This document shows positions 9,887-22,614 of a stretch of DNA of 50,753 nucleotides, piece by piece. The DNA is taken from assembly GCA_002179805.1 (NCBI GenBank), contig NAVB01000091.1, forward strand, positions 1-50,753, in the 5' to 3' direction. This DNA comes from Acanthamoeba lenticulata. Taxonomy: Eukaryota > Discosea > Longamoebia > Acanthamoebidae. The notes below the pieces were generated by a model. It was not told where the DNA came from and did no database searches. It saw only the letters and a program-made list of their open reading frames with translations. The first letter of the stretch is position 1; the number at the start of each line of letters is the position of its first letter. Both the position numbers and the translations under genes were made by a program.

Positions 9887-12800
9887 GTGCCCCTCAGCGC
9901 GGTGCGTCGCGTATCACCTCCTGTGTGTTTGTGGGCAGCTTCTCATGTCGACGTCGTGCTCGGGCGCCAGGTGCAAAGTGAGGCGTGTGCTCTCGTCTTG
10001 CACTGCGAGCGCCGGCTCCGGGCCCCGCTCGGACTCGCCCTGCCGCCCCGCCTCTTCACTAGGGCCGACGAGCTCGACCGCTACGACGACGATCTCGAGC
10101 GATCCCTTCTCGACCTCGTCCTGTCGTGGGCCTCCTCCGCTGGCAATGGGCACGACGACGACGTGACCAAGGCTGATCACCGCAACCACAACAACAAAGA
10201 TGCCTTGCTCACGGGCCACGGATCGATGTTCCGGGCGATCGTCGGGCTGGCTCTGCGCAAGGTCGACGACGGCCTTGTCCGGTGTGGTCAAGTTAGCCCC
10301 GCCGACATGTCGGACGGCCCGACCGCGACCAAGCTCGACGTGGCGGGCCACGCCCTGCTGACGGTCACCGTCGGCACCCAGGCGATGGCTCGCGCGCTCG
10401 ACTCGTACGAGTGGCAGCAGCTGCCCCGCCTATCGTCCTCTTTTGGCGCTGCTGCCGCCAACCGGCTCATCCCGCTGCGGGCAACCTTCATTATCAGGTT
10501 GGTCATTATTTATTTCTCTTTATTTCGATTTCGATTTTATTTTTATGTTCAATAATTTCAGCAATTTAAACAACCAATAATAAGATCTTGCTTTTCATCA
10601 CTAGTGTGGGCGTGGCCTTTGTGGTCTACCTGCAGCACCTGCTGGCCGAGCTGCGCAGTGATCCCATAACGCCGTTCTATCTCAACCCAGGTAATTTATG
10701 GTATATTATTGATTTGTATTAAAATATTAATATATATTTATGTGCAGATTATTACGGCTATTTGGCTGCATTCGTCTTTGACGCGCTGTTGCAGCCGCGC
10801 TCGGCCTCGCTGGCCCATCAACCACAGCTGCTCAAGGCACTGACCGACTTCGTGGCCGATCTGCGGCACGCCCAGCAGCGCCTGCACGCGCACGCCGGGT
10901 GGCGCCTGCCCGACGCCTTGTGGGCCGCCGGCCGCGACCGCGGCGGCCTGACGGCGGGCAAGCTGGAGAGATTCCTGCGGACGCGCCTCCCGCTGCCGCT
11001 CGCCATCCGCGCGCCGCCGCGCCTGCCCGTGGACCCACTGGAAGCGTTGGGCCGCCGGCTGGGCCACGCCGTCCTCGCGCGGCTCGACGTCCGCTCGCTC
11101 ATCCGCGCCGGCGGCGTCTGCCGCGCCTGGCGTGAGCTCAGCCTCGACGATGGCCTCTGGGCCTCGGACTGCTATCGCGCCGCCGCCACCACCAACGGCG
11201 CCGCCGGCCGCGTCGACGTCGGCCAGCAGAGCTACCAGCCGGCCACGCACCGCGGCCGCGCCTTCCTGGACCTGTGCCAGGCCCGCTTTCTCGACCGTGC
11301 GTCAGTCCCTCTTGCGCGCCGGCGAGGCCAAGCCACACAGCTCACAACCGTGTGTGTGTGTGTGTGTGACACTGCGTGCAGGCATCATCGAGGTGCAGCT
11401 TCCGCTCGGCGCGCTGCTCGTCGCGGGCTCAGACTACGAGCGGGCGCTCAACGGGTGCGTTCACGCGGCGAGTCCTTCACACAAAGGCGAGGAAGGACCG
11501 ATCGGGCGGAGGCGACGCTCACGCGGCGTTTGGTGGGGCGGGGGAGAGGCACAGAGGCGCGCCGACGAGTGGTGGAGCGTCATGGCGGGGCCTCCTCGGC
11601 CGCCGGCGCCATGCGGTGGCCCAACTCCACGAGCCCGTCATCGCCCGCTGCGACGACCTCTACGCCTCCGAGTACGCTTTTTTTCGAAATTTTGCTTTAT
11701 TATTATGTTGTTTATTTACATTATTTTCTTTTCCCACAGGAAGGACGCGCTCGTGTTGAAGATCACCTCGACCGAGTTCGGGTACATGCACTTTGAGGTT
11801 GCGATGCGCCTCGACTCGCTCATGCCGACACTCGAGCAGGCCATCCTGCCCACTTACTCCACTCTCGAGCGTGGTGCGTCCAAGATATATTCATGTTATT
11901 TTCTCTTCTATTTTTTATTCATGTTATTTTTTTTAAATAAACTAATTTATTGCCACGTCACGTGCCCAGGCGAGATGGCGCTGTCGGTCCTCGTGAGGCA
12001 GGCCCTGAGCTGGAACGAGGTCTGCCCGCTCTTCATCTCTGGCGGCGGCGCGAGCTCGTTCGTGGCCTACACCAACGCGCTGTTGCGCCTGATCGAGCGC
12101 GAGCTGTGGCCCCACTGGTGGCACCACCACAGGCGGCCGTCACCGTCACCGTCGCCGCCGCCGTCGCTGGAGGACTTTATCCGGCTCACGTGGTCCCACC
12201 GCGCCCCGCCTCGCGAAACAGAAAACGGCCGCGGCCGCGGCGGCAACGACGGTGACGGCGTTGTTGGGCAGCTGCAGTTTGGCGAGCTCGACATACGCCG
12301 GATCGCCACGGCGCACGAGCGGCGCGAGGTGGTCGAGCTGCGCGAGCGGCGCGTCCACCTGTTTGCCGTGGCGCGCGCCAGCTTTGTCACGGCGGGCCTC
12401 GGGCGCCTGCGGACGGTGCGGCCGGGCGATGCCGCCGGGCGGCTTTTGCTGGTCATGGAGAAGCTCGACCGCGTGCACGACCTCTACGCCTTCAAACACA
12501 TCGTCGACGTCGACATCGACGTCGATGTCGATGCTGACGACGACGTTACCAACGCGTTGAACGATGTCGACGACGATGAAACAAGGACGAGGACGAGTGC
12601 CAACAAGGTGGTGGAGTACATGCGGGTGGGGAAGGCCGGCCGCGTGGGGCTGGCGCCCTACGACTACGCCCGGTTTGGGTATTTCCCCGAGGTGCGGCTC
12701 CTGAGGGAAGACAAGAAGGAACAGAAAGATGAGGAGGAAAACGGGGAGGAAGAGGAGGACGAGGAGGACGGGGCTGGATCGGGGGCGCCGTTGGCGTGGC

Positions 12801-13134
12801 TGGGCCCGCGGGAAGTGTTCCGGCGGCTGCGGCTGGACGCCGACACGGTGCTTCTTCAGAGCCTCCACAACGGGCGATTCCTCACCGTCGACAGGTACAA
12901 TTTGTTCTCAATTATAAATGTTTTATTTTATACCAATTTTTAAACTATTTTTCATTGTTTATTAATTAAATTTTGCGGTTTTGTTGCGGGTGCAGAGACG
13001 GGTTCGTGGCGGCCACGAGCGATGCCGGCCGCCTTGGGCAGGATGAACGATGGCACATCACCTACTGCATGTATCGTTTGGCCCCGGAGACGCCCAATCC
13101 GCCATTGGCAACTCAACACCTGCCCCCATCATGA
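9887..13134 (+). CDS. F-box protein with C-terminal fascin-like (beta-trefoil) segment
   Basis: A multi-exon gene. A large N-terminal region of unknown type (HVDVVLGRQVQSEACALVLH ... DYYGYLAAFVFDALL) leads into an F-box (LGHAVLARLDVRSLIRAGGV, CRAWRELSLDDGLW; near 11060-11165). F-boxes dock to SKP1 in SCF ubiquitin ligases. After several exons (KDALVLKITSTEFGYMHFEV, GGGASSFVAYTNALLRLIE) and an acidic linker, the C-terminus reads LLQSLHNGRFLTVDRDGFVA then ATSDAGRLGQDERWHI. This has the repeating hydrophobic/aromatic pattern of fascin-type beta-trefoil repeats. The join at 12894 (AG donor side) to about 12997 keeps frame, and TGA is at 13132-13134. The N-terminal start is unresolved: 9887 is only the edge of the open frame. 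The exon structure at 11290-11670 is also approximate. Confidence 0.65.
11350..11368. repeat. (TG)n microsatellite in F-box gene intron
   Basis: A perfect TG dinucleotide run sits just 5' of the acceptor for the exon encoding GIIEVQLPLGALL. Confidence 0.85.
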
Positions 13135-13209
13135 CACTCCTTTGCTGTTTTATAAATGTGGTTTTGTTGTTTTTGTTTTTATACTTTATTTTAATGTTTT
13201 TTTCAATTT

Positions 13210-14154
13210 TCAAATATGGGAATAGCCGTGCACGCGACATCCGGAGCAGCCGTTGGCGCGGGCCCATTGAAGCACCGCCAGGTGGCCTCGCACGGCTGCC
13301 TGGGCGCAAGTCTCCTTGTCCCACGGGCAGCCGTTGGCGCGTGCCCACTGGAGCACCGCCAGGTGGCCTCCCCAAGCCGCGGCGGAGCACGTCTTCTCGT
13401 CCCAGGGACACCCGTTGGCGCGTGCCCATTGGAGCACCTTCAACTGTCCAACGCCGGCGGCGGCAGAGCAGACACGCTTGTCCCACGGGCAGCCTTTGGC
13501 GCGTAGCCACTCGAGGATGTCGAGCCTGCCCTTCTCGGCGGCAATGACCAACACCATCGGATCGTTCCAGGGGAAGCCGTTGGCCTGAGCCCACTGGAGC
13601 AGGTCCAGGCAGCCCTGCGTCGCCGCTTCCCAGCAGACGTCTTTCTTGTCCACAGGGAAGCCTTTGGTGTACGTCCAGTTGAGCACTGAGACCTTGCCTG
13701 ACAGGACCGCATCAAAGCCGCTCCATTCGGGATGTGGGCGGCCATTGTCGAGCAGCCACTGAAGCACCTCCACTCGGCCTTCGTTGGCGGCCTCACGCCA
13801 GGTTTCACGCTCGTCCAAGGGGCAGCCGTTCGCGAGCGCCCACTGGAGCACGGCCAGGTGCCCTTTCTCAGCAGCATTGATGCACGTCTGATCGTCCCAC
13901 GGGCAGCCGTTGACACGTGCCCAGTGGAGCATGGCCAGCCAGCCCTTGCTCGCCAGGAGCTCTGAGAAACTGGGCACCCCGTACTCGGACGAGACCACCA
14001 TGCAGGGCAGCCTGGGCTTGGTGCCTGGGTGTACGAGAAGGAGGTGCTTGAACGCTTGGTTCCACGCGCAGCACACAGCCCGGCAGGCCGGCAAGCTGAG
14101 GGGCTCCACAAACTGGAAGATGAAGCAGACCAGTTCCTCCACTAGGTCCCCCAT
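13210..14154 (-). CDS. F-box plus GCPWD-type ankyrin repeat protein, intronless
   Basis: A single uninterrupted frame of about 314 residues. The N-terminus is a short F-box-like helix set (DLVEELVCFIFQFVEPLSLP, CRAVCCAWNQAF). It is followed by at least seven ankyrin-like repeats of the LAVLQWARANGCPWDxxTC type. The last three, at about 13215-13500 in DNA, are near-identical. This repeat style is abundant in Acanthamoeba and in amoeba-infecting giant viruses (established knowledge). The gene probably acts as a substrate adaptor of an SCF-type ubiquitin ligase (inference). The first ATG is at 14152-14154; an in-frame GTG lies six bases further 5'. The lack of introns contrasts with all larger neighbours and fits retroposition or exchange with viruses. 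The C-terminus (NGCSGCRVHGYSHI) departs from the repeat and may be truncated. Confidence 0.85.
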   Translation of the reverse strand: MGDLVEELVCFIFQFVEPLSLPACRAVCCAWNQAFKHLLLVHPGTKPRLPCMVVSSEYGVPSFSELLASKGWLAMLHWARVNGCPWDDQTCINAAEKGHLAVLQWALANGCPLDERETWREAANEGRVEVLQWLLDNGRPHPEWSGFDAVLSGKVSVLNWTYTKGFPVDKKDVCWEAATQGCLDLLQWAQANGFPWNDPMVLVIAAEKGRLDILEWLRAKGCPWDKRVCSAAAGVGQLKVLQWARANGCPWDEKTCSAAAWGGHLAVLQWARANGCPWDKETCAQAAVRGHLAVLQWARANGCSGCRVHGYSHI

Positions 14155-14296
14155 GCTCACTGATGTTTTGGTCCAAAAGGAGGAAACAGTGCCGAAAAAA
14201 AGAATGCTGGGCCAGAGTGCCGGGGCAGAAGAGGGCCACCACGATCAACAAGCCCAGAAAGATGGACAGTGGAGGAGGGTCGAGGAAACGAGACTT

Positions 14297-17200
14297 CTAC
14301 TTGGCAGAGGCCCGTGTCATGGGCGAAGCAATGGACGCTCGCCCATCGAAGGCAACATGACCCACAAAATCCGTCTCGTTCCGCCTGTTCTTCGTCTCTT
14401 TCGTCTTCTTCGTCCACTGCAGGTCGTCGGCTTGCTGCTGGAGGAACTGGGGATAGGGCAGAGGCGGGAGAAACATCTCCCGCGCGCCACCGCCGCAGCC
14501 GCATGCGCAGTCGCAGCCGCAGCCGCAGTCCCCGCCAGGCCCACCGCCCCGACGCGTCTCTGAGGCCACGAACAACGACGGGCACACGAGCCTCGTCGTC
14601 GTCGTCGTCGGCATCGGCCTCGCGGCGTCGGCAGCCGCGTTCGTGCGTTCGCTTGACGCGAGCAAGTGGCTCACGACCAGGCTGCCGCTGCTGCCGGCCC
14701 GCATCCAGGCCGGCTGCCACAGGAGCAGCGACGCGTCGGTCGACGTGGCCGGCGTGAGGAGGCTCTTGTGGAGGCACCCATAGGGATAGCCCGCGCTCTT
14801 GTTGCTTTTATCGTCGTTGTCGTTGTTGTTGTCAATGGTGCTGAGAATTGCGCTGTCGTTGGTGGCGGCGGTCGCGACGTGGCCCACGCCCGCGTAGTCG
14901 GGCGACGGCGCCACGGGCCGCCACAGGCTCACGCCTTGTTGCTGCTGCTGGCGGTCGTTCTGTGCTTTGCCGCCGCCGCACGCGTCCGACAGCGACGAAT
15001 AGACGAGCTCGAAGCTGGCCGGCGGCACGAGTGCCTGCACGTAGGCCGATCGGTGGCGCGGGGCCACCTCGCGCGCAAGCAGGGCCGGGTGGATGGGCTG
15101 CCCGTAGGCCGCGCTATCGACCACGTCCCCCAGGCGGTGCCACCCGCCGCCGGCCGCCATCGTCGTCGTCGTCGTCGTGGATGTCGGGATCGAAGACATC
15201 GGCTGCAGGTCGGCCTCGAGGCGGGCCCACAGGCGGGTCTTGGCGCAGACGGTCTCGGGCTCGACGCCCACGTTGGCGTCGGCGTCAGCCACCGGCCGCG
15301 GCATGGCGAGCTCCTCCTGGATGAGCTGCCGCTGGTGCCGCGCCCGGCGCGAGCGCTCGTCCCGCTGGAGCAACGTGCTGAGCTTCTCGCCCAGCCGCTT
15401 GACGAAACCGCTTCCGCCGCCGCTGCCGTTGTCGTCGTCACCGCGCTCGAGGGCGGCCCGCAAGGCGGCCTTTTCCTGCTGCCGACGTAGACGGCGCTGC
15501 TTCTTGTCGCGGCCGACCCGGCGCTCGAGCTCGGCCTGCGCGCGCCACTCGTCCGACGGGACGCGCCGCAGCGGCTCGGCGCGGTAGAAGCGCAGCCGGC
15601 GCGGCGGGACCGTGCGCGACGACGCGATCTGCGCCACGCGCCGTCGGGCGTCGATGGCCACAAATTCCACACGGTGCCTCGTGATGGCCACAATCTGAAA
15701 TATTTTTGAAATGTTAAAAAAATAAAACTTATAAAAAATAATCTTTTAAAAGCAAGAAAATATTTTTTGTAATTAGAAAAATAATTTACCGAGGTGGTGC
15801 CGTTAGGGCGGGAGACGAGGGCCCAGGGCTCGTCGTCGCCGGTGGGGGCCAGCGCGAGGATGGGCCATCGCGCGGAGCAGTTGCCCAGCGCGCGCCACTC
15901 GGACGTGGCCGGATCGAGCACGTAGGCGCAGTGGCGGTCGTCCAGGGCCCACGCGGCGTCCTTGTCCCACACGGCCAGCCTTGTCGCGCGCCAGCCGTGC
16001 GGCTGTTGCTGCTCGAACGCGCTCCACTTCTGGAGCCACTCGGTGCGCCTGGGCCGATATGCCAGCAGCCAACGTCAGCACGACTTAAAAACAAAAAAAA
16101 AAAATTTACAAAAAAACCAAACAAACAAAAACAGAAAAATACAAAAAAAAATTCTGTTTAGCCCAAAGGCCGCACCAAACGAGGCGGCCGTCCTCGGCGG
16201 TGATGGCGTAGAGGGTGCCGTCGGTGTCGACACCCACTGCCCGCAGACGGGCCGCGGGGCCGTCGCCGCGGGCGTCGTTGACCGGGTCGGCCTCCCAGCC
16301 GACCAACCGAGACCAGCGGTGCAACCTCCCCTGTTTGCCACCACCCACAGCCCGATCAGGTTTTTCTGATTAATAAATACGAAACGTAAAAATATAAAAT
16401 AATAGATACAAAGCGTAGGCCGCACGTACGTCGGTGGTGACCACGAAGCAGTCGCCGTGGGCCGAGGTCACGGCCACGTCGACGATGGGCACCATCTCTG
16501 ATGGCGCAGTGACGACGCGTCGGCAGACGACAACGACCGCGACCTCGTCGCCATCGTTGTCGCCCGACTTGCCCTTGCCCTTGTCTTGTGGTTGGTCGTG
16601 GCCGACGTGGAAGTCGCCGTCGCACTCGCTCTCGAGCGCGTACAGCGTGCGTCGGTCGTGGGCCAGCACGAAGGGCCGGCCCGTCCGCTTGTCAACCGTC
16701 AACAGCGTTGGCCTCACGCCGGACTCGTCGACCGAGTCCACCTCGTCGACGTCCATCGCGCTGCAGCTGCTGCTCGTCGTCGTCGGCATTGTTTTGTTGG
16801 TCGTCGTCCTCGTCGACGTCTGGTCACAAAGCCGTAGCGTGGCCGGTCGCCACCCGCCTTTGGCCGACCAGGCGTAGAGCCGGCCACGCCCCGAGTCGAG
16901 AGCCCACGCGCGCCCGCCGGGACTTCGCACGATCTGATCGAACTCGACTTCCTCCGATACCACGTCCCTGCAGAGGTAATTAAAAGTTGATTAAATATGT
17001 TTTTCTAAATTGTAAAAAATAATATTTATTTATTTATTTATTTATTTATATTTTTCACGTGATTTTGGGCAGTACCAGGACGAGGTGCAGGCGACGGCCC
17101 ACTGGGCACCGGCGACAGGCGTAACGAACTCTGCGCGATGGCACATGAGCGGTGCTGTCGAGACCAAAAACAAACGAATAGAAACAGAGAGTGGTGGCGC

Positions 17201-19121
17201 AAATCCATTCAGAGGCGATCGCAGCGAGGCATCAGCGACATAGCATGAAGGAGGCGAAGCGGTACCAGCGCCCGGATGGGAGAACTTGTCCCGTATGTGC
17301 GGGGCAAAGGCCGCCACGTCGCAGCGGCGGATGGCCAGGCTCGACTCCCCGGCGGGCAGGTGGACTTCCCTGCTCGGGCACGTCATGTGCGTGAATAAGA
17401 AGAATAATTTAATAATAATATTAAAAAAATTTAAATTAAAAAAATTCCACACGAAAAGCGTAGACGGCGTACAGTTCGGCCAAGTCGGCCAGTTGTTTAA
17501 AGACCTCGCGATCGTGCGAGTGCAGCAAGTTGCCCTATTGTGGCGTGTGTGTCAGCCTGATGGTGGCTCGAGCAGAGCGCCGCTCAAGCGGGAGGGTCCA
17601 CGTACCCAGCCGCTGATATCAGCGTCGGCGCCGTACGAGTTGAGGTGCGGGATGCGCGCGTATTTGACCACGTGCATGTTGCTGCACGACACCACACACA
17701 CGTCAACAACGACAACAACGAAATTGTTGGTCGTGTCTTGAGCCAACTGGCGCCGGCTGCGCGGCGGGGAACGCATTTGCGCACCGGAACGGGATCTGGA
17801 CTTCGGCCCGGAGGAAATACTCGTAGACACGAACCCACAGCATCTTCTGCTCGTCGCCAATGATGATGGGCAACGTCGCCACGGCCGCCCATGTGAGCTC
17901 CATGCGGGTGGCGGTGAAGACGACGACGACAACGATGGTGATGGTGATGATGAAGGGACGTACCGGCAGGGTGGAGACCTCGTCGACCAGGCCGACTTGC
18001 TTGAGGCCTTGGCCGATCCAGTCGGCGCAGTTGCCGCACTTGAACTCGTGGGCGAGCATGTTGCGCACCTTTCTGTGGGAAGCACGAAATGTAACAATCA
18101 TCAGCGCCAGCATCATCACCACCAGCAGGGAAGGGAGGAAGGGGCGGAAGAGGACGAACCCGTCGAGGCCAAAGACGTAGTGGACGAGGCCTTTGGCCCA
18201 TCGCATGTGGAGGTCGAGGAAGAACGTGTGAAGCTCCTGCAGCTGCCACGCTGCCACGCGCTCGATGCGCAGCGACACGAAATTGCTGTTTTTGTTTTGG
18301 GTCAATACACGCACATGTGTGATGAGGATGATCATGCTAAGGATGACGACGAACCGGTTGTAGATGCCGCCCTGCTCGTTGCCCACATGCCAGCCGTGAG
18401 TCCCAAAGAGAAAGTCCTCAGGCTTGACAAAGTTGACCATCTGCGGCGACTCGAATCCAATCACGTTGACGACCTGTTGTGGGGGCGGATCGTGATGATG
18501 TTGTTGTTGGTGGTTGCGTGTCGTTGTACAGAGGTTCATGTGTTGTTGTGGACTTGCCGTACCACCGTCTCTCGCGTGGGCGCCAAGCGGTAGCGGAGCG
18601 CGATGTGACCGAAGGGGTTCGAGTAGGCGACCGGCTTGCCGAGGACGACTCGGTTCTGCACGCAGAGTGCCGAACATGAGCGGGATTGTTGTGTGCAACA
18701 ACAAAGAGGAGGAAAGGAAAGGAAAGGAGGAGAGCGAACAGGGAAGGGCAGGATGAAAAAGAGCTCGAGGTCGGGCGGCTCGCCGTGGTTGAGGAGGTGG
18801 TCGAGCTGGCCGAGCACTTCGCCTTTGTTGGCCACTTCGGGACCGTTGAACTTGCCCGGTTCTCCGGGCGCTTCATTGTGTGTCATCAAGGTGAACTGTT
18901 TCGTCGTTGGTGAAGAAATGCGTCTATGTGCCCCGCTGTGGTGTGGGCAGGGGCTGGTCAGGAAAACTCCCTCTCCCTCTCTTTGCCAACGCACCAAACA
19001 AGAACAGCTTCGCTGGAAAACTTGCCGTTTTTCGCTTGGTTTGGAGAACCTTAGTTGACCCTATCCACTCACCACAATCACCAACTGGAGCGTGGGCCAA
19101 GGAGCTGAAGGCGAAGCTCAT
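14297..19121 (-). CDS. Large protein: permuted-papain-like domain followed by tectonin-like beta-propeller
   Basis: About 15 or more exons splice in frame into one protein. The N-terminal half begins MSFAFSSLAHAPVG, then ANKGEVLGQLDHLLNHGE, NPFGHIALRYR (18600-18630), EDFLFGTHGWHVGNEQGGIY, and FKCGNCADWIGQGLKQVGL (18010-18060). A His in GHIALRY before a Cys in GNCADW is the order of permuted papain-fold enzymes (NlpC/P60-LRAT superfamily), so a thiol hydrolase or acyltransferase role is possible. The C-terminal half has tectonin-like blades: GGRAWALDSGRGRLYAW, RPFVLAHDRRTLYALE, AVGVDTDGTLYAITAEDGRL, LAVWDKDAAWALDDR. These normally bind glycans or phospholipids. It ends in a low-complexity tail with alternating Gly/Cys. 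The start ATG (19119-19121) and the first donor at 19049 are the least certain parts. Its promoter region is shared with RPT4. Confidence 0.7.
17024..17050. repeat. (TTTA)n repeat in intron of the papain/tectonin gene
   Basis: A run of TTTA units, typical of the AT-rich introns in this genome. It lies between the exon encoding VAGAQWAVACTSSW and the exon starting DVVSEEVEFDQIV. Confidence 0.8.
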
Positions 19122-19371
19122 GCCAGAGGGCCAAGCAACCTCGTGACGCGTCAGCCATCATGCCCACATTGATGAAATGAAAGGATGCTTTAATTCATTT
19201 TCTTTGCATTTCTTGCAGATTAAAGTTTCGCAAATGTTTTGAAACCTTTCGCGAAAAGGTTGTTGGGTGTTCTGGCCACGCAGAGTTTTGCTGGGTGCGA
19301 TCAACTGTGTGGGTGGCATAAAATTGAAATTGATAAAGCTACAGAAAGGAAACATCACACACTAAAGAGAA
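19122..19371. promoter_or_regulatory. Shared divergent promoter interval (papain/tectonin gene and RPT4)
   Basis: Two head-to-head genes have start codons 250 bases apart, so both promoters must lie here or in the adjoining 5' UTRs. The 19180-19260 part is AT-rich. I see no recognisable TATA box or proteasome-control element. Confidence 0.4.
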
Positions 19372-20964
<1,593 letters not shown>

Positions 20965-21043
20965 GCTTGGTCTAAGTTCGCAACAACTCCTCTTGTTCTT
21001 CTTCACGTGCTGCTCAGCAGCCACAAGTCTCTCCTTCACCACC

Positions 21044-21049
21044 AATAAA
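21044..21049 (+). other. Poly(A) signal (AATAAA) of RPT4
   Basis: CCAATAAA lies 80 bases after the RPT4 stop codon. The same CCAATAAA context follows the oxidoreductase gene at 43285. Confidence 0.5.
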
Positions 21050-21166
21050 CAAGAAAAAGAACGAAAGCGAAGAGAAAAAGAGTGAAGAAATTCGTCCTCT
21101 ACAACCACAAAGGAAAGAAGAGGAAGGAAGAGTACGCACTGAGACCGAGACGAGGGAGCACAATTG

Positions 21167-22614
21167 ATGGAGTTGTTCCCTTTAATCAGGCTTGGCAAAC
21201 AGGCCGAGGTGCGTGCTCTTCTAGAAGGAGGATCTTCCTCAAGCGACCAGCAACCGAACAAAATCGATGTCAACACAAGAAACGAAAAGGGCCAAACGCC
21301 GCTTTACTGGGCGTGCGAGCTCAAGTCTGACACTGGGGTCGAGCTGGCCGCCCTTTTGGTTCGTGTGTCCCTTTTTTCTTTTTCTTTTTACGAGTTTTAA
21401 TTCTTATTTTATACGAAAAACAAGATTGCCCACGGGGCCGACGTCAACCTGCCCGAGGACCACGGTTTCACGCCTCTCGTACAGTCCTCCCTTCTATGGG
21501 GACCATCAACTCTGTTCTCTTCTCTTTCCCTCTGATCCAACGCGCGCGCGTGTGGTATACAAAGCACCTGGCGGCCTACGTGGGCAACGTGAGTGTGGTC
21601 CGGCTGCTGCTCGAGTCTGGCGCGAGCGTGAACCTGGGCAACAAGTCGCAGAGCACGGCCCTGCACTTGGCCTCGCGCAACGGGTGCGCTGCCACCCGTC
21701 CTTGTCTCCTCTGTGTGTTTGTTGTTGTTGGCTCCTCATCGTCTCTCTCTCTCCCCCCCCCAAACACTCACGCAGCCACGAGTCGGTCGTCGCGCTTCTC
21801 CTCCAGCACGGTGCCGATGTTCGCGCCAAGGACGACAAGCTCAAGGCAAGTGAGCCTCCTCCCTGCGCGGGCGCCGGTGCCGAAGGACGTGTGCTGAGGA
21901 CATGCTTATGTGTGGTTTGCGTGCGTGTGCAGATCCCCCTGGCCTACAGCAAAGACCCGCAGATATCCAAGCTCCTTCAAGGTCGCTTTTCGCTCTTCGC
22001 TTTTCGCTTTCGTTTTCGCTCTTTTTGACAGCAGATGGCGCACACGCACAGACGCGATGCTCGTTGAAGGCGGCGGGAAGACGCGCTCGGTCGCCTCGGC
22101 CCTCTCACACGAGGAGCTCACGGCCACCAGCCACAGCGACGACGAGTCCCGAAGTACGGCCCCACCTCCCGCCGGCCGCTGTCGGTCGTCCACTCACGCC
22201 TGAGGCGGCGCCGCAGAAAAAGCGAGAAAACGAGAGCTGAAGAAGAAGGAGTCGCTCATGCGCCGGCCCAGCAAGCGCGAGCTCAAGAAGGAGAAGGATC
22301 AGCAGCAGCACCGACACGAGGAGCAGGCGGAGAGCCGCGAGCACGAGGAGGAGGTGGAGAAGCTGCGGGCGTTGGTGAGCATCCTCAACGACCGCCTGGC
22401 GCGCGAGGCGCGCATCACCGAGAGCCTGCAGCGGGAACGCGACGACGAGCGGCGGCGCGCGGTCTGCGAGCGGTGCCGGCAGGCCCGGCGGGACACGGTC
22501 CTCGTGCCGTGCATGCACCTGGCCTTTTGCTGGGACTGCTGCGGGCGTATGGCCATGAAGTGCCAGAAGTGCGGCGTCAGCGTCGAAGGCATGTTGCGTG
22601 TGGCGCTTGACTGA
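21167..22614 (+). CDS. Ankyrin repeat protein with C-terminal RING finger (E3 ubiquitin ligase candidate)
   Basis: Seven or so exons. The N-terminus has ankyrin repeats: MELFPLIRLGKQAEVRALLE, NEKGQTPLYWACE, IAHGADVNLPEDHGFTPL, HLAAYVGNVSVVRLLLESGA and HESVVALLLQHGADVRAKD. A basic/acidic coiled coil follows (KKARKRELKKKESLMRR then KEKDQQQHRHEEQAESREHE). The C-terminus is a RING of the CxxC-(x)-CxH-C-CxxC-CxxC type: CERCRQARRDTVLVPCMH, FCWDCC, KCQKCG, near 22468-22575. It resembles the terminal RINGs of IAP/MDM2-like ligases. A role in ubiquitination is inferred from this RING. Exon joins at 21360, 21478, 21685, 21846, 21981 and 22155 are by frame continuity. Stop TGA at 22612. Confidence 0.85.

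Noticed and set aside
14666..15490. Long plus-strand open frame of 274 residues.
   Set aside because: It is the antisense shadow of the papain/tectonin gene's last exon; GC-rich DNA leaves such frames open. Its residues are low-complexity Arg/Ala/Val.
18440..18460. Idea that the papain-like and tectonin-like halves are two genes.
   Set aside because: Exons join in frame across every intron between 18480 and 14297, with no stop or promoter-sized gap. It is kept as one gene, with an RNA test listed.
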